Assembly (NCBI GenBank): GCA_035772405.1
Contig: JAYKKM010000072.1
Span: 368,501 to 432,500, forward strand
From: Chrysogorgia sp. JL179-B06
Lineage: Eukaryota; Cnidaria; Anthozoa; Scleralcyonacea; Chrysogorgiidae
Length of the DNA stretch: 64,000 bases
Direction: 5' to 3'
The notes under the pieces were generated by a model, which saw nothing but the letters and a program-made list of their open reading frames with translations, was not told the origin of the DNA and searched no databases. The position numbers and the translations under genes are program-made. This document shows positions 10,455 through 23,822 of this stretch, piece by piece (within the stretch, counting starts at the first letter, position 1; each line of letters begins with the position of its first letter).

Positions 10455-13400
10455 ATGGCGTCGACTTCGAGCATTCATGTAAGTTAATATTTTCTTTTCT
10501 CGCGTTTTTCCCATTTTTCTTTTGTATTTTGTTATTCTTATTTTATTGTTCAGCTAGAGTATACTTTTACTATATCTATCAAATATCTTTTAAACATTAC
10601 CGTTTAGGAAACAGCCACAGAATGCCAAAAAGATGATGGCTTTTCAAATGAACCTGTGTTAATACCAGTCAATGACGATGCTGGACCATCGGGTTCCAGT
10701 GTTTCATCTGCTTCAGATAAACGAGCCGAGCGACTAAAGAGGCTGAAGGATCTACATTTAAGAAGGGTATCGTTTTTAATATTTATGTATTCTATTGACA
10801 ACAAAACAAATATACTGTATCGTAAAGCTATCGCATTTCATGATTTTATTTCAGTTGATAATATTCATATATTTTGAGGGTTTAATGTACTGATCAATAG
10901 CGGAGCGCGTATTAGCTATTTATAGAACCAAAACTCAGACAAACAAACCAAAATTGAATCTTAACTCAAGGGATTCCTAAATAGCCATTTTCTATTGTTG
11001 AGAATGCAAAAATAAACAAGAATAAATTATAGACTCAGACAAACATACGTAGTGACGTCATTACCGTGCTTCGCTATTTGAAACTTCACCCCCCTCCCGG
11101 GCAGACCCTGGGCCTGGGAATTTGAACTTTTGAATATTTGGTTGTTCAAATTCTCATCCCCTTGGGCGAAAATGTGTTCAAATTCCCTACTCTAGCAAGA
11201 AATTGTGCAAATGCCCGACCCCGTGGCCAAATTGTGAAACTGAAAGTACAGAAATTCCATTTTTGTTAAGCCAATCCTTGACAAAAGCAGAATCTTTCCT
11301 GTAAAGAAAACGGTGGTCGTGACAAAGCTTTAGTTTAGTACGCGAGCAGGAATTCCACCCAAAAGGCTTTGAACTTCAAATTCCCTACCGTATGTCACGG
11401 TGTATAAGTCTATCGATTTCCTAGGATCAAAAACCCAACCTCTACTTATATGAAGCATCATGAATGGATAAACTAGATTGGTTTAGGCAAATCCTCAGAT
11501 TATAAGGGGTCAATCTGATCCGACGCACACCTCTAATGCCCAAAGACCCCTAGCTTTGTGTATGTCACTGCTTTGCCACTTGGATACTGCTTGTTTGTTG
11601 CTGCAAATCATTTAAACACCTTCCTCCGCTGTTTTAGAATGAAGCTCGAAAGATGAATTACCAGGAAGTTGTGGAGGAGGATCGACGAAAGAAGTTACCA
11701 TCAAACTGGGAAGCAAAACAGAGGAGAGTTGAATGGGAACTGGAAGACCACAAAGCAAGAACGGTCGGTTGACATGTTTTCTATTTGTAATTTGTTATTA
11801 GATGTGTTAAGTTGATCGTCCAGGTTGTTGTAGTCTTGAGAAAGACTGCTGTTGGTGACTGACGTTTCGACGGCCTCAGCGGCGGTCATCTTCAGAGTCA
11901 AGTAAAGCATGTTTGTCAGGTAGGCCATTGAAATGTCAGTCACCAACAATAGTCTTTCTCAAGACTACAACAACCTTGGACGATCAACTTAACACATCTA
12001 ATGATACTCCTAGGTTCAAACCATTTACTTTATAGTTGGTATTATTATTCACCCTCAATCTTTCTACCTCAACAGATTACACATTTTCGAAATGTTATTT
12101 CATAAATTATCATAATTTGTTTCAGGGTCCGGTGTTTTATAACCACCCGTGATTTTTGTTGCAGGCGGCCGAGGCCGAAGGGGAGGACTATGATCGTTTA
12201 AAACTTCTTGACGTCACAGCTGAAGATGCAGAAAAGCTGGATAAGAGAAAGAGAAGGAAAAAGAATGCAGATGTTGGATTCTCTGGTAGGAAATGATGTC
12301 ATTGAAAATGTTCTAAGAAGCATAAAATACAAGAATGAAATTGTTATTTCTCGAGTACAAGAGCAGATACCGTAAAACTATTAACATTTCTAAACATTAT
12401 ACTTAAAGGCCTTTTATTTCAAACAAATTTATTTTTGGGGTACATTTCTCCTTTAAATCTATATTATAATCTTAGTTAGAGTTCTAATTATCAGTGTTTA
12501 CTTGATGCACAGATTATGCGGCAGCACAACAACGTCATTATTCTAGCCTCATGAAACAGATGAAACCAGATCTGGAGGAATATCAGGAACAGAAAGAAAA
12601 ACTGTAAGAATAATTTGGACTACTGTAAATTGTTTGCTACTCAGTACTCAAGCTCTAACGCAAACTCAGAAAAATGTTTAAAAATGGCAGCTGGTTTCAT
12701 ATTCTTTTCTGGGTATAATAAGTGATCACCTAGCCTCACTGTCATGTGGAAAATTCTGCCATGTTTTAAAAGTGCCTATACAGCCCTTTCATTTTTTAGT
12801 TATTAGCCGCAAATTAGAAAGGCCTGGAACGAGCCACACTGTGACGTCATTTAAGAGACGAATGTGTGTTTTGCCTTGGGGAACTTATAAACATTGTATT
12901 AAACACACTGCAAGATCTCTATGTGATATTCATATTTACTGTCCACGTATCGTTCAAGTAAGGAATCGTTCAAGTATTGTTCAAGTAAAGAATACGATGG
13001 ACAGATATTTTTCTTTAAAATTCGCTTCATTAGAACATCCATACACTGCGTATCTGTCTGGCATGATTGAACATTAGTTCAACATAAACGATAAATTTTA
13101 TAGTATAATCTGGGGATCGAACTCGTTTGTCTACGAAGCTGGGAAGATCCTGGACTCATCTCTTAAATGACGTCACAACCTAATTTCCAGACTCCAGAAT
13201 TGACAGAAATACGTTTTCGGTTTTTAATCGGAATTTGCTCACATTTCTTAATTTGGATGCAAAATATCTTCTGAACGAAAAGTCCAAATAAAAAACTGTA
13301 AAATAACTTAGCAGCTATTTTTTGATCCTCTATGCAGATAACTAAAAAACGAAAGGGCTGTATAGGCACTTTAATATGTTCTACTGTATCTATTTCGTTT

Positions 13401-14224
13401 CCTCATTCAACTATTGACTGTTCTTGTCTGTGTTCAACATTTCAGTGGAGATCAAATGTTTCCCACAGCTAATAATATTGCCTATGGAGGAGAAGGCAAG
13501 GTCTCGAAAGCTGGTGTCGACCGCATGGTGGGAGATCTAGAGAAGCAGTAAGTAATAAGGATTTTATTCTTGTCGGTCTAACCATAGTCAATCGAGATAT
13601 GGTGTTGAAACTTGGCAATCATCAAAGTGGTTTACAATTGAGCTGTGATTTATGTTGAGTGTTTCATTAAAAATAATAAAAGATCTTCAGCATCCCTTGG
13701 AACAGCTTCGCCTTCTCCAAACTCCCAGGCACTGAGAAGAGCATGCATGTTCTTGTACTCAAGCACCACCATTTCACTCAAAGAAAGGTTGTCTGACTGA
13801 AATTGGTACAAAGTGCTCAGTTGCTCTATACTTGATTCGACAGGGACGTTGGATTCATTCTGGCCAAGGAACATAGTTTGTGAAATACAACGAAGGGCCT
13901 TAAGAACTCCAACTGTTTAAAACATAAATCAGACATAGTTTGACGCTACTCTGGCTTGAAACACAACGGCGTAGCAAAGTTTATGTAAACCAGGATGATT
14001 TTTTATCACATTTAAAACCACCGTCATGCCACTGATTGTTGTTACTGATTATTCCTAGAATTGATAAACGCAAGAAATACAGCCGACGTCGCGCTCATTG
14101 CGACGATGCAGACATCAGTTACATCAACGAACGAAACATGAACTTCAACAAGAAATTATCACGTTTCTACGATCAGTACACTGGGGAGATCCGCCAGAAC
14201 TTGGAACGTGGCACAGCTATTTAG
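10455..14224 (+). CDS. SYF2: Pre-mRNA-splicing factor SYF2 (p29/GCIP-interacting protein), complete
   Basis: Seven exons: 10455-10478, 10608-10766, 11638-11763, 12165-12285, 12513-12603, 13446-13547 and 14059-14224, encoding 262 aa (human about 243). The start is an ATG with A at -3 and G at +4. Signature segments in order are [39 protein letters not shown], a [19 protein letters not shown] block, a basic [20 protein letters not shown] stretch, [20 protein letters not shown], and the C-terminal [12 protein letters not shown] with [12 protein letters not shown]2 is a nuclear protein of the NTC/Prp19-associated part of the activated spliceosome and is largely alpha-helical. The N-terminal 45 residues are Ser/Pro-rich and poorly conserved, as in the family. 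Intron 3 carries a Penelope-type fragment and intron 5 a TTAA foldback element (family F). I see no damage to the gene. Confidence 0.96.
11805..12035 (-). mobile_element. Penelope-type terminal repeat fragment (inverted arms)
   Basis: Outer inverted arms (TTAAGTTGATCGTCCAGG at 11810 against its inverse near 11980) surround a hammerhead-like core on the minus strand. Related pieces lie at 26890-26995 and 62945-63065. Located in SYF2 intron 3. Confidence 0.6.
11856..11900 (-). ncRNA. Hammerhead-ribozyme-like motif
   Basis: Minus strand, in order: stem I TGACT, core CTGAAGA (fits CUGANGA), a 7-bp stem II with one mismatch (GACCGCC against GGCCGTC), core GAAA, the self-complementary ACGT, then C and stem I partner AGTCA. 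Stem III is minimal, as in Penelope-type hammerheads thought to work as dimers. Same core as 62962-63006. Confidence 0.55.
12770..13370. mobile_element. TTAA foldback MITE, family F
   Basis: TTAA at 12766-12769 and 13371-13374. Arms start AAGTGCCTATACAGCCCTTT and carry TGACGTCA on both sides (12842, 13168). In SYF2 intron 5. Confidence 0.8.
13650..13874 (-). other. Unassigned minus-strand ORF in SYF2 intron 6
   Basis: 74 codons ([20 protein letters not shown] at the start, [10 protein letters not shown] at the end) with balanced amino-acid use. I do not recognise it. It may be an exon of a decayed transposon or a chance ORF; there is no clear splice site or repeat around it. Confidence 0.2.
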
Positions 14225-14624
14225 GAATCGTGGGCGATGGAAAAGAGTTTTATTATCAAGTGCTGTCAAGTGAGCATCATCTAACTATAAAATTCCGGAT
14301 TTAAAACAAGACATTTGTTAAACTATTCTTGTATAGTAAGGTAGCATTTGAAACAACGTGCAGATATATATAAATCAACTCGAGGTAGCAGATAGTACTG
14401 TAATGGCAAGTTGTAATCAAGCCACTGAATTTTATACTGTATTGGAAATTATATTGCACATACGTCTTAGATATACTGTAGGAACCTATGAATAGTTTCT
14501 TCAAAATAGAACTTTCCCTTTTGCCTACATTAATAATTGCCCCCCACCCCTACATGTTTCGCATCGAATTTAGCGGGTTGCCACCAACCTATACTATCAA
14601 GTTTTGTGATTGGTTGGTTAAAAC

Positions 14625-14630
14625 AATAAA
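14625..14630 (+). terminator. Candidate SYF2 polyadenylation signal
   Basis: AATAAA about 400 bp after the SYF2 stop, in an A-rich stretch. It is the first canonical hexamer I found downstream; the cleavage site is not otherwise marked. Confidence 0.3.
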
Positions 14631-15098
14631 ACAATAGAATCAACCACAAATAAACCAATGTCCTAACCCTAACCACCTTTGTTCCATATAGCCAATCACA
14701 AAACCTGTTCATTTTAGGTACGTATTTACCGAATTTAGAAAAAACATCAGGCTCAATCTGCAGACATGAGTTACAATAATATTTATAATAATAGATCTTG
14801 TGGAGCAAGTGTTTGAACAATGTGGTATTGGAATTAAAAACGCACGCGCTGAAAGCCGTGTTTCTATAACTCGATGGAAAACATGGATTTTTCCCGCAAT
14901 TTTTATAAAATGGACTGTAAGACGAACCTTTGCCCAACAAGAAGAAAAACGACAAAAACAGTGGATGCTTTTCTTCACAGTGAAGAGCGTTTATGTTCAT
15001 TTGAGCAGCCGACGACGCTGTCTAGCGTGAGTAAGGAGAATGTATATTTTCATCATTTTAATAAGAGTCTTATTACTTATTTCCTCAGTGTTATTTTA

Positions 15099-15303
15099 TA
15101 AAAGAAATAGAAAACATCTTTCCGTGTTCCCATACGCGTTATATAGAAACACTCGTGAAAGTTTGGGAGAACTCGAAATAGCCTGGAAACACTCGCCCTG
15201 TGGGCTCGTGTTCCCCGCACTGCCATTTCTCGTTCTCCCAAACTTCCTCTCGTGTTTCTATAACTCTATGGAAACACGGAAAATGTTTTCTATTTCTTAA
15301 ATA
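15099..15303. mobile_element. Foldback element
   Basis: AAAGAAATAGAAAACATCTT with TCCGTGTTCC at left inverts to GGAAACACGGAAAATGTTTT at right. The inner arms carry TTTGGGAGAACTCG-type sequence. Confidence 0.7.
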
Positions 15304-15334
15304 GAATATCAACGCAAAGCTCAAATCATAAAAA

Positions 15335-15770
15335 ATTTATTTATTTATTTATTAGAATTTATATAATACATATCAAATTACAAAGTATAACAACTAAAAA
15401 TTGAATGTATTAGAGGGTAAACCAAAAACAGAATTCAAGATTCCCTCAGGATTGGTCACCCTTTACAAATACAAATAACATATAACATTAATATGAAATC
15501 AAAGAATAAGACTTCACGAAAATATACAAAAAAGAAAAACTACGGATTAAAAGCAACAGGAAAAAGTTTAAAATAATGCTGAGAAAGTAGCCTCTTGAAA
15601 GACGACTGTGTTAATGGCACGTATAGAGTATGGCAGGGAGTTCCAGAGGCTAGTGACACGAACGAAATAAGAACACTTAAACACATCTGTACGGGCATAA
15701 GGTATACTATAAGAGTCAAGTCATCAATATTACGCAGACAACGACCCGTACTTCTCCAAGACATGAAACC
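15335..15770 (-). pseudogene. LINE reverse transcriptase 3' remnant
   Basis: On the minus strand FVRVTSLWNSLPYSIRAINT then VVFQEATFSALF and a stop near 15570, the usual end of a non-LTR RT. A frame break lies upstream, at about 15722 (LRNIDDLT in another frame). The 3' tail ends in (AAAT)n at 15335-15352. Confidence 0.8.
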
Positions 15771-16556
15771 ACGATGGCATGTCTCTTCGGCATCGGATTT
15801 GGCCTCTCGGCTTATTTTAGGTCATGAAGAAGATTACAAGATTACATGATTATATATGATATGATTACAAGACCAGGCTTGAACAACTTCAGCTTCTTCC
15901 TCTGTACATTCGTAGGGAAATCACAGATCTTGTCTTCCTTTTTAAAATGATTCGCGCCTTAGTATGAAGATGTGTACATTTCAAGACGGAATCCACAGAC
16001 CACATACTTCTTCGTCAAAAACATCAAACCCCAAATAGACTTCGCAATAAACCACGCATACGTGCTTGAAATTCTTTAGATTTTGTGGTGAGACGACTTA
16101 TCTATCCGTACTAATATGATTCGTAATGATTTTGGTATTGGATTTCAAAAACACTTGTAGATGGAAGAGACAATATCCGGATTTGTTCCTCATACATAAG
16201 TGTTGTGCTGCGTAGGAAGTGTAGAAATACAAATCAAATACTCTCAAAGATTGGTGCATACTTCCGAAGTGGTGTGAAGGAGGCCTAACGGTTCAAGCGA
16301 AGGCCCTTCGTGAAACATAAAGGGCCTTCCTTATACAGTCGAGTTCTTTATTAATTAGTTTCTTATATGTGAAAGCTTTTTTTAGAATCTGTCCTTATCA
16401 TTTCGTCTAGCTTCATAAGAGTCGTGACATAGTTAATATAGACCTTGTGATTTTAAAGCCAATATATATACTGGGTTTCAATGGACGTCATTTCCTGTCT
16501 CCGTCAACTTTTTATCAGCCGTATTACAAATTTTAAATAGAATATACTTGTGGTTG

Positions 16557-16718
16557 ATGTAATAGATCAAAGACGAGAAAGAGTGTTTCATCCGATATCC
16601 AGCCCCCGAGAAGTAGGTTGAAAAACGAGGCGATAGCAGAGTTTTTTAACCGAATTCGAGGTGACTGGATAGAGGATGGAACACTCTTTCGAGTGTTTGA
16701 TATTACATCTCGAACGAA
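16557..16718. mobile_element. Short foldback element
   Basis: TGTAATAGATCAAAGACGAG with GAGTGTTTCATCC inverts to GGATGGAACACTC followed by GAGTGTTTGATATTACA. Confidence 0.6.
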
Positions 16719-16879
16719 TCAGTATTTTAAGAGAAATTTGAGGTGGAAATTGTCAAAATCCTATGCTAATTAAGACCAGGTATCCAGTTGTCCGTCTCAG
16801 TACTGATTCCGTTTGTACTGCTGTAGTGCGGATACAGCATAGGCAGTGTACATATATCAATCGAACCAGTGGCAGTACA

Positions 16880-17005
16880 TTGTAACCTTCGATCCATCTG
16901 AATCTCGGTGGCTCAATGGTTAGAGCATCTCACCGGCAATCAGAAGGTTACAGGTTCGATTCGTACGAGCTTGACGATCGTCCATGTATCGTCGGTCTAA
17001 TATAA
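16880..17005 (+). mobile_element. tRNA-derived SINE, copy 1
   Basis: A-box-like TGGCTCAATGGTTAGAGC and B-box-like GGTTCGATTC 30 bp later form a tRNA head, but the T stem and acceptor stem do not pair, so it is not a tRNA gene. Body: GAGCTTGACGATCGTCCATG. Related copies: 49602-49700 (+) and 30335-30375 (-). Confidence 0.7.
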
Positions 17006-17253
17006 GTTACAAAAAACTGAACCAGTTCTTTACTTCCTACTTAACTTCTTTAGAACGCTTTAACTGACTGAGAAAATAGAGCCTCTTGTAGAAGTTTTCT
17101 TCACAATCTTTGTATGGAGGAGGCTAGCCAACCCTCTTGGTAGGACTGATTTACCTACACTATACCTATATAGTCGATGGGAAATTGCCAAACTTTTCAT
17201 GAGTCGGACTTAATATATTAGTTATATCACGCGCAGTTCTTTTGAAAACTTAA

Positions 17254-17678
17254 GTGCATGATCTGGGATTTTACATATTTGTGATCTTTGGAATCTCTTG
17301 AGAAGAATTGTAAAATATCTTGTCGTGCGAAAATTTCATCTTCATACCTTTACCCCTGCTAAAGTGATTTACTATTCACAGAAAATGACGTCAAAGCAGG
17401 GACACGCAAAAACATTGCACATTGACTCAGCAGTGAAATACAAAAGTTTGGGAATTGAGCGAATTTTATCTAAACAGGTGTGTTTAAAGTCCAGATTGAG
17501 GAACCAAACTTTCTTTGTATTTCACTGTTGAATTAGTGTGCAATGACTTCTCGGGCTTTGGCGTCATTTCCTGTGAATATAGTAAATCAACTTTCGAACG
17601 ACAAGATACATTACATTTCTTCTTAATAGAACCCAAAGATTACGAATATGTAAAATACCCAAACCCCGGACAGTCACT
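17254..17678. mobile_element. TTAA foldback MITE, family C copy 1
   Basis: TTAA at 17250-17253 and 17679-17682. The arms include AAAATTTCATCTTCATACCT and the CRE-like TGACGTCA at 17386. Other copies: 31345-31667, 48985-49270, 52285-53247, 57405-57690. Confidence 0.8.
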
Positions 17679-18304
17679 TTAACGGTATCTTGCCGCCATC
17701 TTTTTGTTGTTGATGTATAAAACGGATTTGTTGAAATTTCACAAAAATCTAAATTATGTCAAAAACAAGTTCTGAAGTGATTTTGAATTCTTGTGAAATA
17801 CATACCGGAAATACCGAGAAGTTGAGACAAAGCGAAGTTAGAAAATTGGTATCTTGTTTCGTCATCTCATCTTGACTATTAGGCATTTGGACTCTTCAAC
17901 CACTCACATGAAGGATTTTACGTTATATGTTGAGCTATGTAGATACCTTTCAGACGGTCACCTCTGGTAAGAAAAGACATCTACTTTTCCACATGGTGCA
18001 GACTGGTGTCTTGAAGGGTTTTGCATGTAAGTTGTGAAGTGCTTTATAAGCTCCTTATACTATTTCTGAAGACATGGATGTTGGCTTACGAGAGAATTTT
18101 CGCACGTTTCAAGGAAGTGCCCCTTCTTATAAGATACCTTCAGGGCAATCCTAGAGAATTTTTACGTTTTAAAGATTTGAAAGCAGGGTGAAGAGTGCCC
18201 CAAATATATAATACTACCTGTAGTACACACGTAACAGACATACATACATACTTATTACATACTTACAGTACATACCTATACCTACCTATTTACCTACCTA
18301 TACC

Positions 18305-20180
18305 TACGCAAACCTGTTTATGCGCATTCTCATTGGTGGTTGGCCATGATCTATTAGAGACAGATGCATGGCTCAGGTCAGCTCACGTCGGATGACTGTT
18401 TTTATCTTTTTACATGCCCCAGAATTCGCCAAAGAGCTAACAAGCCTTTTGAATGGTTTGTTTTCAATTTTTATTGTATAAAACAAATAGATTCCATTTT
18501 GACGTTGTCTGTTCAGTTATAGATTCACAGAAGACGCGTCAGAAGTTCAGAACGTGGTAAGAACATCAGTGAACCACTCGACTATCGTCTCGTGGGCCAC
18601 TTTTTTATTCTCATCTGTGCATCTATAACTGAACAGACAACGGCAAAATGGAATCTATTTGTTATTTATATACCTCATTCCCCAAAAACCACAACCTTCC
18701 AATTAGAACTGATACGTGATGCAATCAGTGGCGAAGCTGGCCATAGCAACTGGTCATGCTATGCTAATTTATAAGCATCTACATATTTTGAAAACAATGC
18801 ATTTGTAAAGATCTGAATATGTAAAACATTTTTAAAATTTGCATAGCATGACCAGTTGCTATGCCCAGCTTCGCCACTGGATGCAATACTATTTCGAATA
18901 TGCTCGTGATGTTTTACTTTTAGATCACGTGTTACAAATATTCGTATTTATTATTATATTATATGTATTAGTATTATTTATACTGTTCAGTTATAGATGC
19001 ACAGATGACGCCGTTACAACGTAGTCGAGTCTTCACGTTGTCACGTCTTCTGGCTCCTCTGTGCATCTATAACTGAACAGACAATGGCAAAATTGAATTA
19101 ATTTGTTTTATACAATAAAAATTGAAAGCAAACCATTCAAATGGCTTATTGACGCTCTTAGGCTATTTATTGGGGCATGGAAGAAGGACAAAAGCAGTCA
19201 TCTGGCGTGATTTGACGAGGGCCTGTTTATAAGGCGATAGGGTTACCCTAGGAATAGGGTTACCCTAGGAATAGGGTTACCTTAGGAATAGGGTTACTCT
19301 AGGAATAAGGTTACCCTAGCGCCCGGGTGACCCTAGCCTAGTGTAGTTATTTTTCTCCGTTGTGTTTATAAGCAAACCAGGGTTACCCTACTAGTGGTCA
19401 CCCTATCACTTAGCTAAGCACTAGGGATATGTTTTTGCCTTATAAACACAATAGATAGGGACAACTTGGACACCCGGGTCAAGTTTTTAGGTATCAGGCC
19501 TCTTGATGCACTCGCAAGCCTCACATATGTCAATTTCTTCGACGAAGTCGTCGAGATAGGGCAGAGATGGAATGTATAGCCGCATGAAGGAGTGTTAGTT
19601 GTTTAACATAAGATAAGATAAAGGCTTTATTTCAAGAAGGAACACTATAGACATTAAAATAACTGATAACTCCGTGGCAGTTATAGACATGATTGAATAA
19701 CAAAGAAGAATACCATCTAACTGAAGAGAACTAGTAAGCACAGGTAGTAGAGAGATTAAAATCGATAATACAGCAAGAATTTTCTTTCTTTCCGCCATGT
19801 TTACACTCGAATTTCCCGCGTACACGCTCGACGGCGCGAGTATACTTCACCCTAGTCCCAGGGTTACCTTAGCCCGATCATTTCCTTATCAACGCAAGCT
19901 ATCTTTTCACCCTGACGCTAGGGTAACCCCTACTCCTAGGGTTATCCTGGTGCTTATAAACGCAAGCAGGGTTACCCTAGTGCTTATATAAACAGGCCCT
20001 AATATGGGAAAATAGAATCTATTTGTTTATACAATAGTAAACCATTCAAATGGTTTATTGACGTTCTTAGGCGATTTATGAGGCATGACGTGTCTGACGT
20101 GTCTTTGTCTCTAAATCTAATACAAAAGATCACGACTAACATCCAATGAGAATGCGCATATAGTATAAACAGGTTATTAT
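18305..20180. mobile_element. Large composite foldback, family H
   Basis: Outer arms AACCTGTTTATGCGCATTCT (18309) and AGAATGCGCATATAGT (20150). Nested inverted blocks around TCTGTTCAGTTATAGAT and ACAAATAGATTCCATTTTG occur at 18480, 18640, 18990, 19060 and 20010. The loop holds a GGGTTACCC minisatellite. A related segment is at 49740-50885. Confidence 0.55.
19237..19330. repeat. 17-bp minisatellite with palindromic core
   Basis: About five units of TAGGAATAGGGTTACCC. Scattered relatives at 19378-19410 and 19850-19985 give the same TAGGGTTACCCTA near-palindrome. Confidence 0.8.
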
Positions 20181-20344
20181 TGTATCAAAAGATGATTGAA
20201 TTTACAGCCACGTACGTGACCTAAACTTTTCAGAAAATACAAGTAAAACAACATTAATGACTTGCCAAATAGGTGCTGATATTGAGACTGGAAACAAAGG
20301 CTAGTGGAAAAGTGACATTTTTCCAACGAGGCGCGAAGCGCCGG

Positions 20345-20838
20345 AATGGTCAACCTCGTTCCCAGGGCATTTTGCCTCCACGGCGAAAAGGCGAAAATGG
20401 CCCTGGGATCGGCTGGTCAATTCTATAATCCGATTGGCTTGTCATAAAACTCAATTAATTCAGCCGAGTATCTATTTACCTAAATCTGAATGCTGTCTTC
20501 AAATTTTACAGCAAATTAGAAGTGATAGCTTTCGCTAAATTGGATTTATGCTTCTTCATACCTTTTGTAAGAGATAACCATGGATGTGTATGGTGGATTG
20601 TTAAGCTTGTTAGCTGCTTTTATGCCTACGAATGCTGACATGAACAACTCTGAAGAGCATTGAATATTTCTCAATTATTCAGGTCAACAAAGTAGACAAA
20701 GGAAATGAAACAAAGACCACAAAAATTATCATATCTAAACACCCAGAAATTCTGGGTGTCATGTGACCAGCCGATCCCAGGGCTATTTTCGCTGACCTTC
20801 CACCGTGGAGGCAAAATGCCCTGCGTACGAGGTTGAGC
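20345..20838. mobile_element. Foldback MITE, family J copy 2
   Basis: Arms CAACCTCGTTCCCAGGGC (20350) and its near-inverse ending at 20835. The interior closely matches 7400-7760. Confidence 0.75.
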
Positions 20839-21455
20839 GAATGGTATAATTGTTGGTTAGCCAAACACTTAGTTGGTTGACATTTCACGTGCTACATGTT
20901 CGTGTGAAGAATGAACCCAAAAGAATACAGTACGTCTTTTTACCTCTTCAAAAACGAAACTCGACAAAAAACCTTAAAACAAATTGTAACAGATGTTCTT
21001 TACGACTAAGACTTTCCAAAAAGTCTTCAACACTTCACTTGTCAACTCTAGTGCTCAGTCTACCTGCTCGTAGCCCGCAGCTGAAATTTCCGACTGCGAT
21101 ATCAAGCAAGCTGTGACCTCACACCAACCCGCATGAACTCCTGCATCGCGGTGCATTTTATGCAGCAAAGCCATCTGTCGGTCAATTATTCAACACCCGT
21201 CATATGTATAATTTATATAATTTATCATATGCTTGAAAAATGGTTTGATTTATGATTAATTTCCAGTGCTGGGTTTTTCCATTCCCACGTATACAAAGCG
21301 TAAGCAATGAGTTTAACCATATTCAACTTGTAATTACGGGTGAAAAAACAATGGAAATTATCCTCTATTATTCGTACAAATACAAAACTGCACCAGCCCG
21401 TTCATACATTTCCGCTTTCATTCACTCGTACCTGTATCGCAAATAAACCACTGAA

Positions 21456-21693
21456 ATAAGCCAGTTCGTAATGTCGATTGCGCATCAAAATGACGTGTTC
21501 TGCTGTCGGGATAAAACTTATTTCAATTCATAACATCAGGCTTGGGAATTCAGTATAACGAATTTGCAAGTGTAAATAGAAATGCAAATGTATATTGTGG
21601 TTTTAGCCTGATGTTATGAATTGAAATAAGTTTTATCCCGACGCAGAACACGACGGCATTTTGATGCGCAGTCGACATTACGAACTGGCTTAT
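21456..21693. mobile_element. Foldback element with long near-perfect arms
   Basis: About 90-bp arms from ATAAGCCAGTTCGTAATGTC to its inverse ending CGAACTGGCTTAT, with a short spacer near 21540-21605. Confidence 0.75.
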
Positions 21694-21994
21694 ATATTTC
21701 GCCATGTATTTTGTTAGCTATACTGCGATGAAATATCGGTTCCGTTTCATGACAATAGAACTGAAGTAGTTGAAGTGAAATACGGTAAATTTAAGACAAA
21801 TGACCGCCTTGCACTAATGGCTTATCTCCATTTGTGAAAACAAGCCGTCAAATTTATAAAGGAGTAAATATGAAAGAAGATAAATATCAAAAGTAAATAT
21901 CAAAAGAACTGGATATAAATGAAAAGGAGAATTCAGAGAAAAATGGAGTACTTGCGTATTTTTGGAAATCTTCAAAAAGGTTTCATCACGTCTG

Positions 21995-22340
21995 TATTTT
22001 CTCAGACAATTAAAACGTGTGTTGTGCCTCAACTGTGTTTGACCAGTTATTGAGTATGCATGTCAGGTATTTCATGATATTTTACCGAGATATATTTCTG
22101 ACGATTTGGAAAATATACAGAAACGTGCGCTTCGAATTATTTGTCCTGATCTGGGTTACAGAAGCATTACAGTCAACGAATCTTCCCTCTCTATATGATC
22201 AAAGACAATTATCAATGGCAGATGATTTATTTGATAAAATCGTTAAGAATAGTGACCATAAATTACACGGTTTGTACCTTTAAATAATGTTTCATCGTCT
22301 TTAAGATATAGTTTAAAGTCCCGACCGCCAATATGCAAAA
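21995..22340 (+). pseudogene. LINE reverse transcriptase C-terminal remnant
   Basis: Across shifted frames it reads YACQVFHDILPRYISDDLEN, IQKRALRIICPDLGYRSI and LYDQRQLSMADDLFDKIVKN with SDHKLHGL, a conserved end of non-LTR RTs abundant in cnidarians. At least two frame breaks. A tRNA-like SINE follows. Confidence 0.8.
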
Positions 22341-22405
22341 CGAACAGCTCAGTGGTCAGAGCACTGCACTCGCAGGCTCGCGGATTCAATTCCAGCCGGA
22401 AGGCC
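22330..22405 (+). mobile_element. tRNA-like SINE head in LINE tail
   Basis: ACAGCTCAGTGGTCAGAGCA and GGATTCAATTCC resemble A and B boxes. The stems do not form a full cloverleaf. Confidence 0.5.
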
Positions 22406-23397
22406 TTGAAGTTGCATTTTTGCATTTTTCGCAAGTGGTCCCTGGTTTGGTCTTAAAATGTATATATTCCAACACTCGAAATTTTCCTTCATCATAAATC
22501 CTTAGAAGATTTAAGAATAGTTTTATTATGAAAAATTCTTATCACTATACCAAGTAATGTTAATAGTTTACTTTATCGTCCGTTTTTATACATATTTTAT
22601 AAATGTTGTAAATAGCTGTATTTTAAAATTATATGATTCGTATTGTAAAACTTAACATAATTCAGCTGTAGAGCTGCAAGTTTTTAAGTTCAATAAATTA
22701 TCTATCCATCTATATCTATCTATTTTCATGGACGAAGTTTCGGACGATGTCTGACCAGAAGAACGACACATAGCGTCCGAAATATCGTCGATGGAAATCC
22801 GTAAGCACATATTGAACTCTGACTTTATGGGAAAAATCGCAATTTCTGTAATTTGTCATCGCTGAAGTACAGTAGCCCAGCTGTTTGTTTGCCGTGGGGG
22901 TAATTAGCGAAATTGGATTCAATCAGACTCACTAATTGCCGCATTAAATTATTAAAGTACATGGGAAGAAATCGTGGGATTCAAAAAATAAGAATCGATA
23001 CAAATAATGAATGGGGTATTTATTATTGCGTAGATTCTAGCTCGGCGATATTTCATGCCTCTTCAGTCCAAGATCCAGCAAAAAAATGAAATTGTTCATT
23101 TTGTTGCCATTCAGTTCCATGCATTTCATTAGGTTCCGCTCGCCACTTGCGATAAAATTTCGACGTGCTTTGATGTTTTTTCCCGTTTTTGCTGGTCGAA
23201 GAAGTGTGCTTTGCTTTGAAAGTATAATAATAATAAAAATAGATATACCAGGCTGAAAACGTAATTTAAAGATAAATATTAGAGCTCCCAGCAAATTGAC
23301 TTTGAGACAAGACAATAAAAGAGATTTAATTGCTAACGTTTCGTTGCTTGCAGCGCAACACCATCAGAGCGGTTTAAGACTATAATTACAAATTATT

Positions 23398-23822
<425 letters not shown>

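Noticed and set aside
16913..16970. tRNA gene candidate
   Set aside because: A and B boxes are present, but the acceptor and T stems do not pair and the sequence recurs as a dispersed repeat, so it is a SINE.
19237..19330. Homing-endonuclease-like site (TAGGG..AGGGTAA resemblance)
   Set aside because: Similarity is limited to a few bases of a tandem repeat and no endonuclease gene is near.
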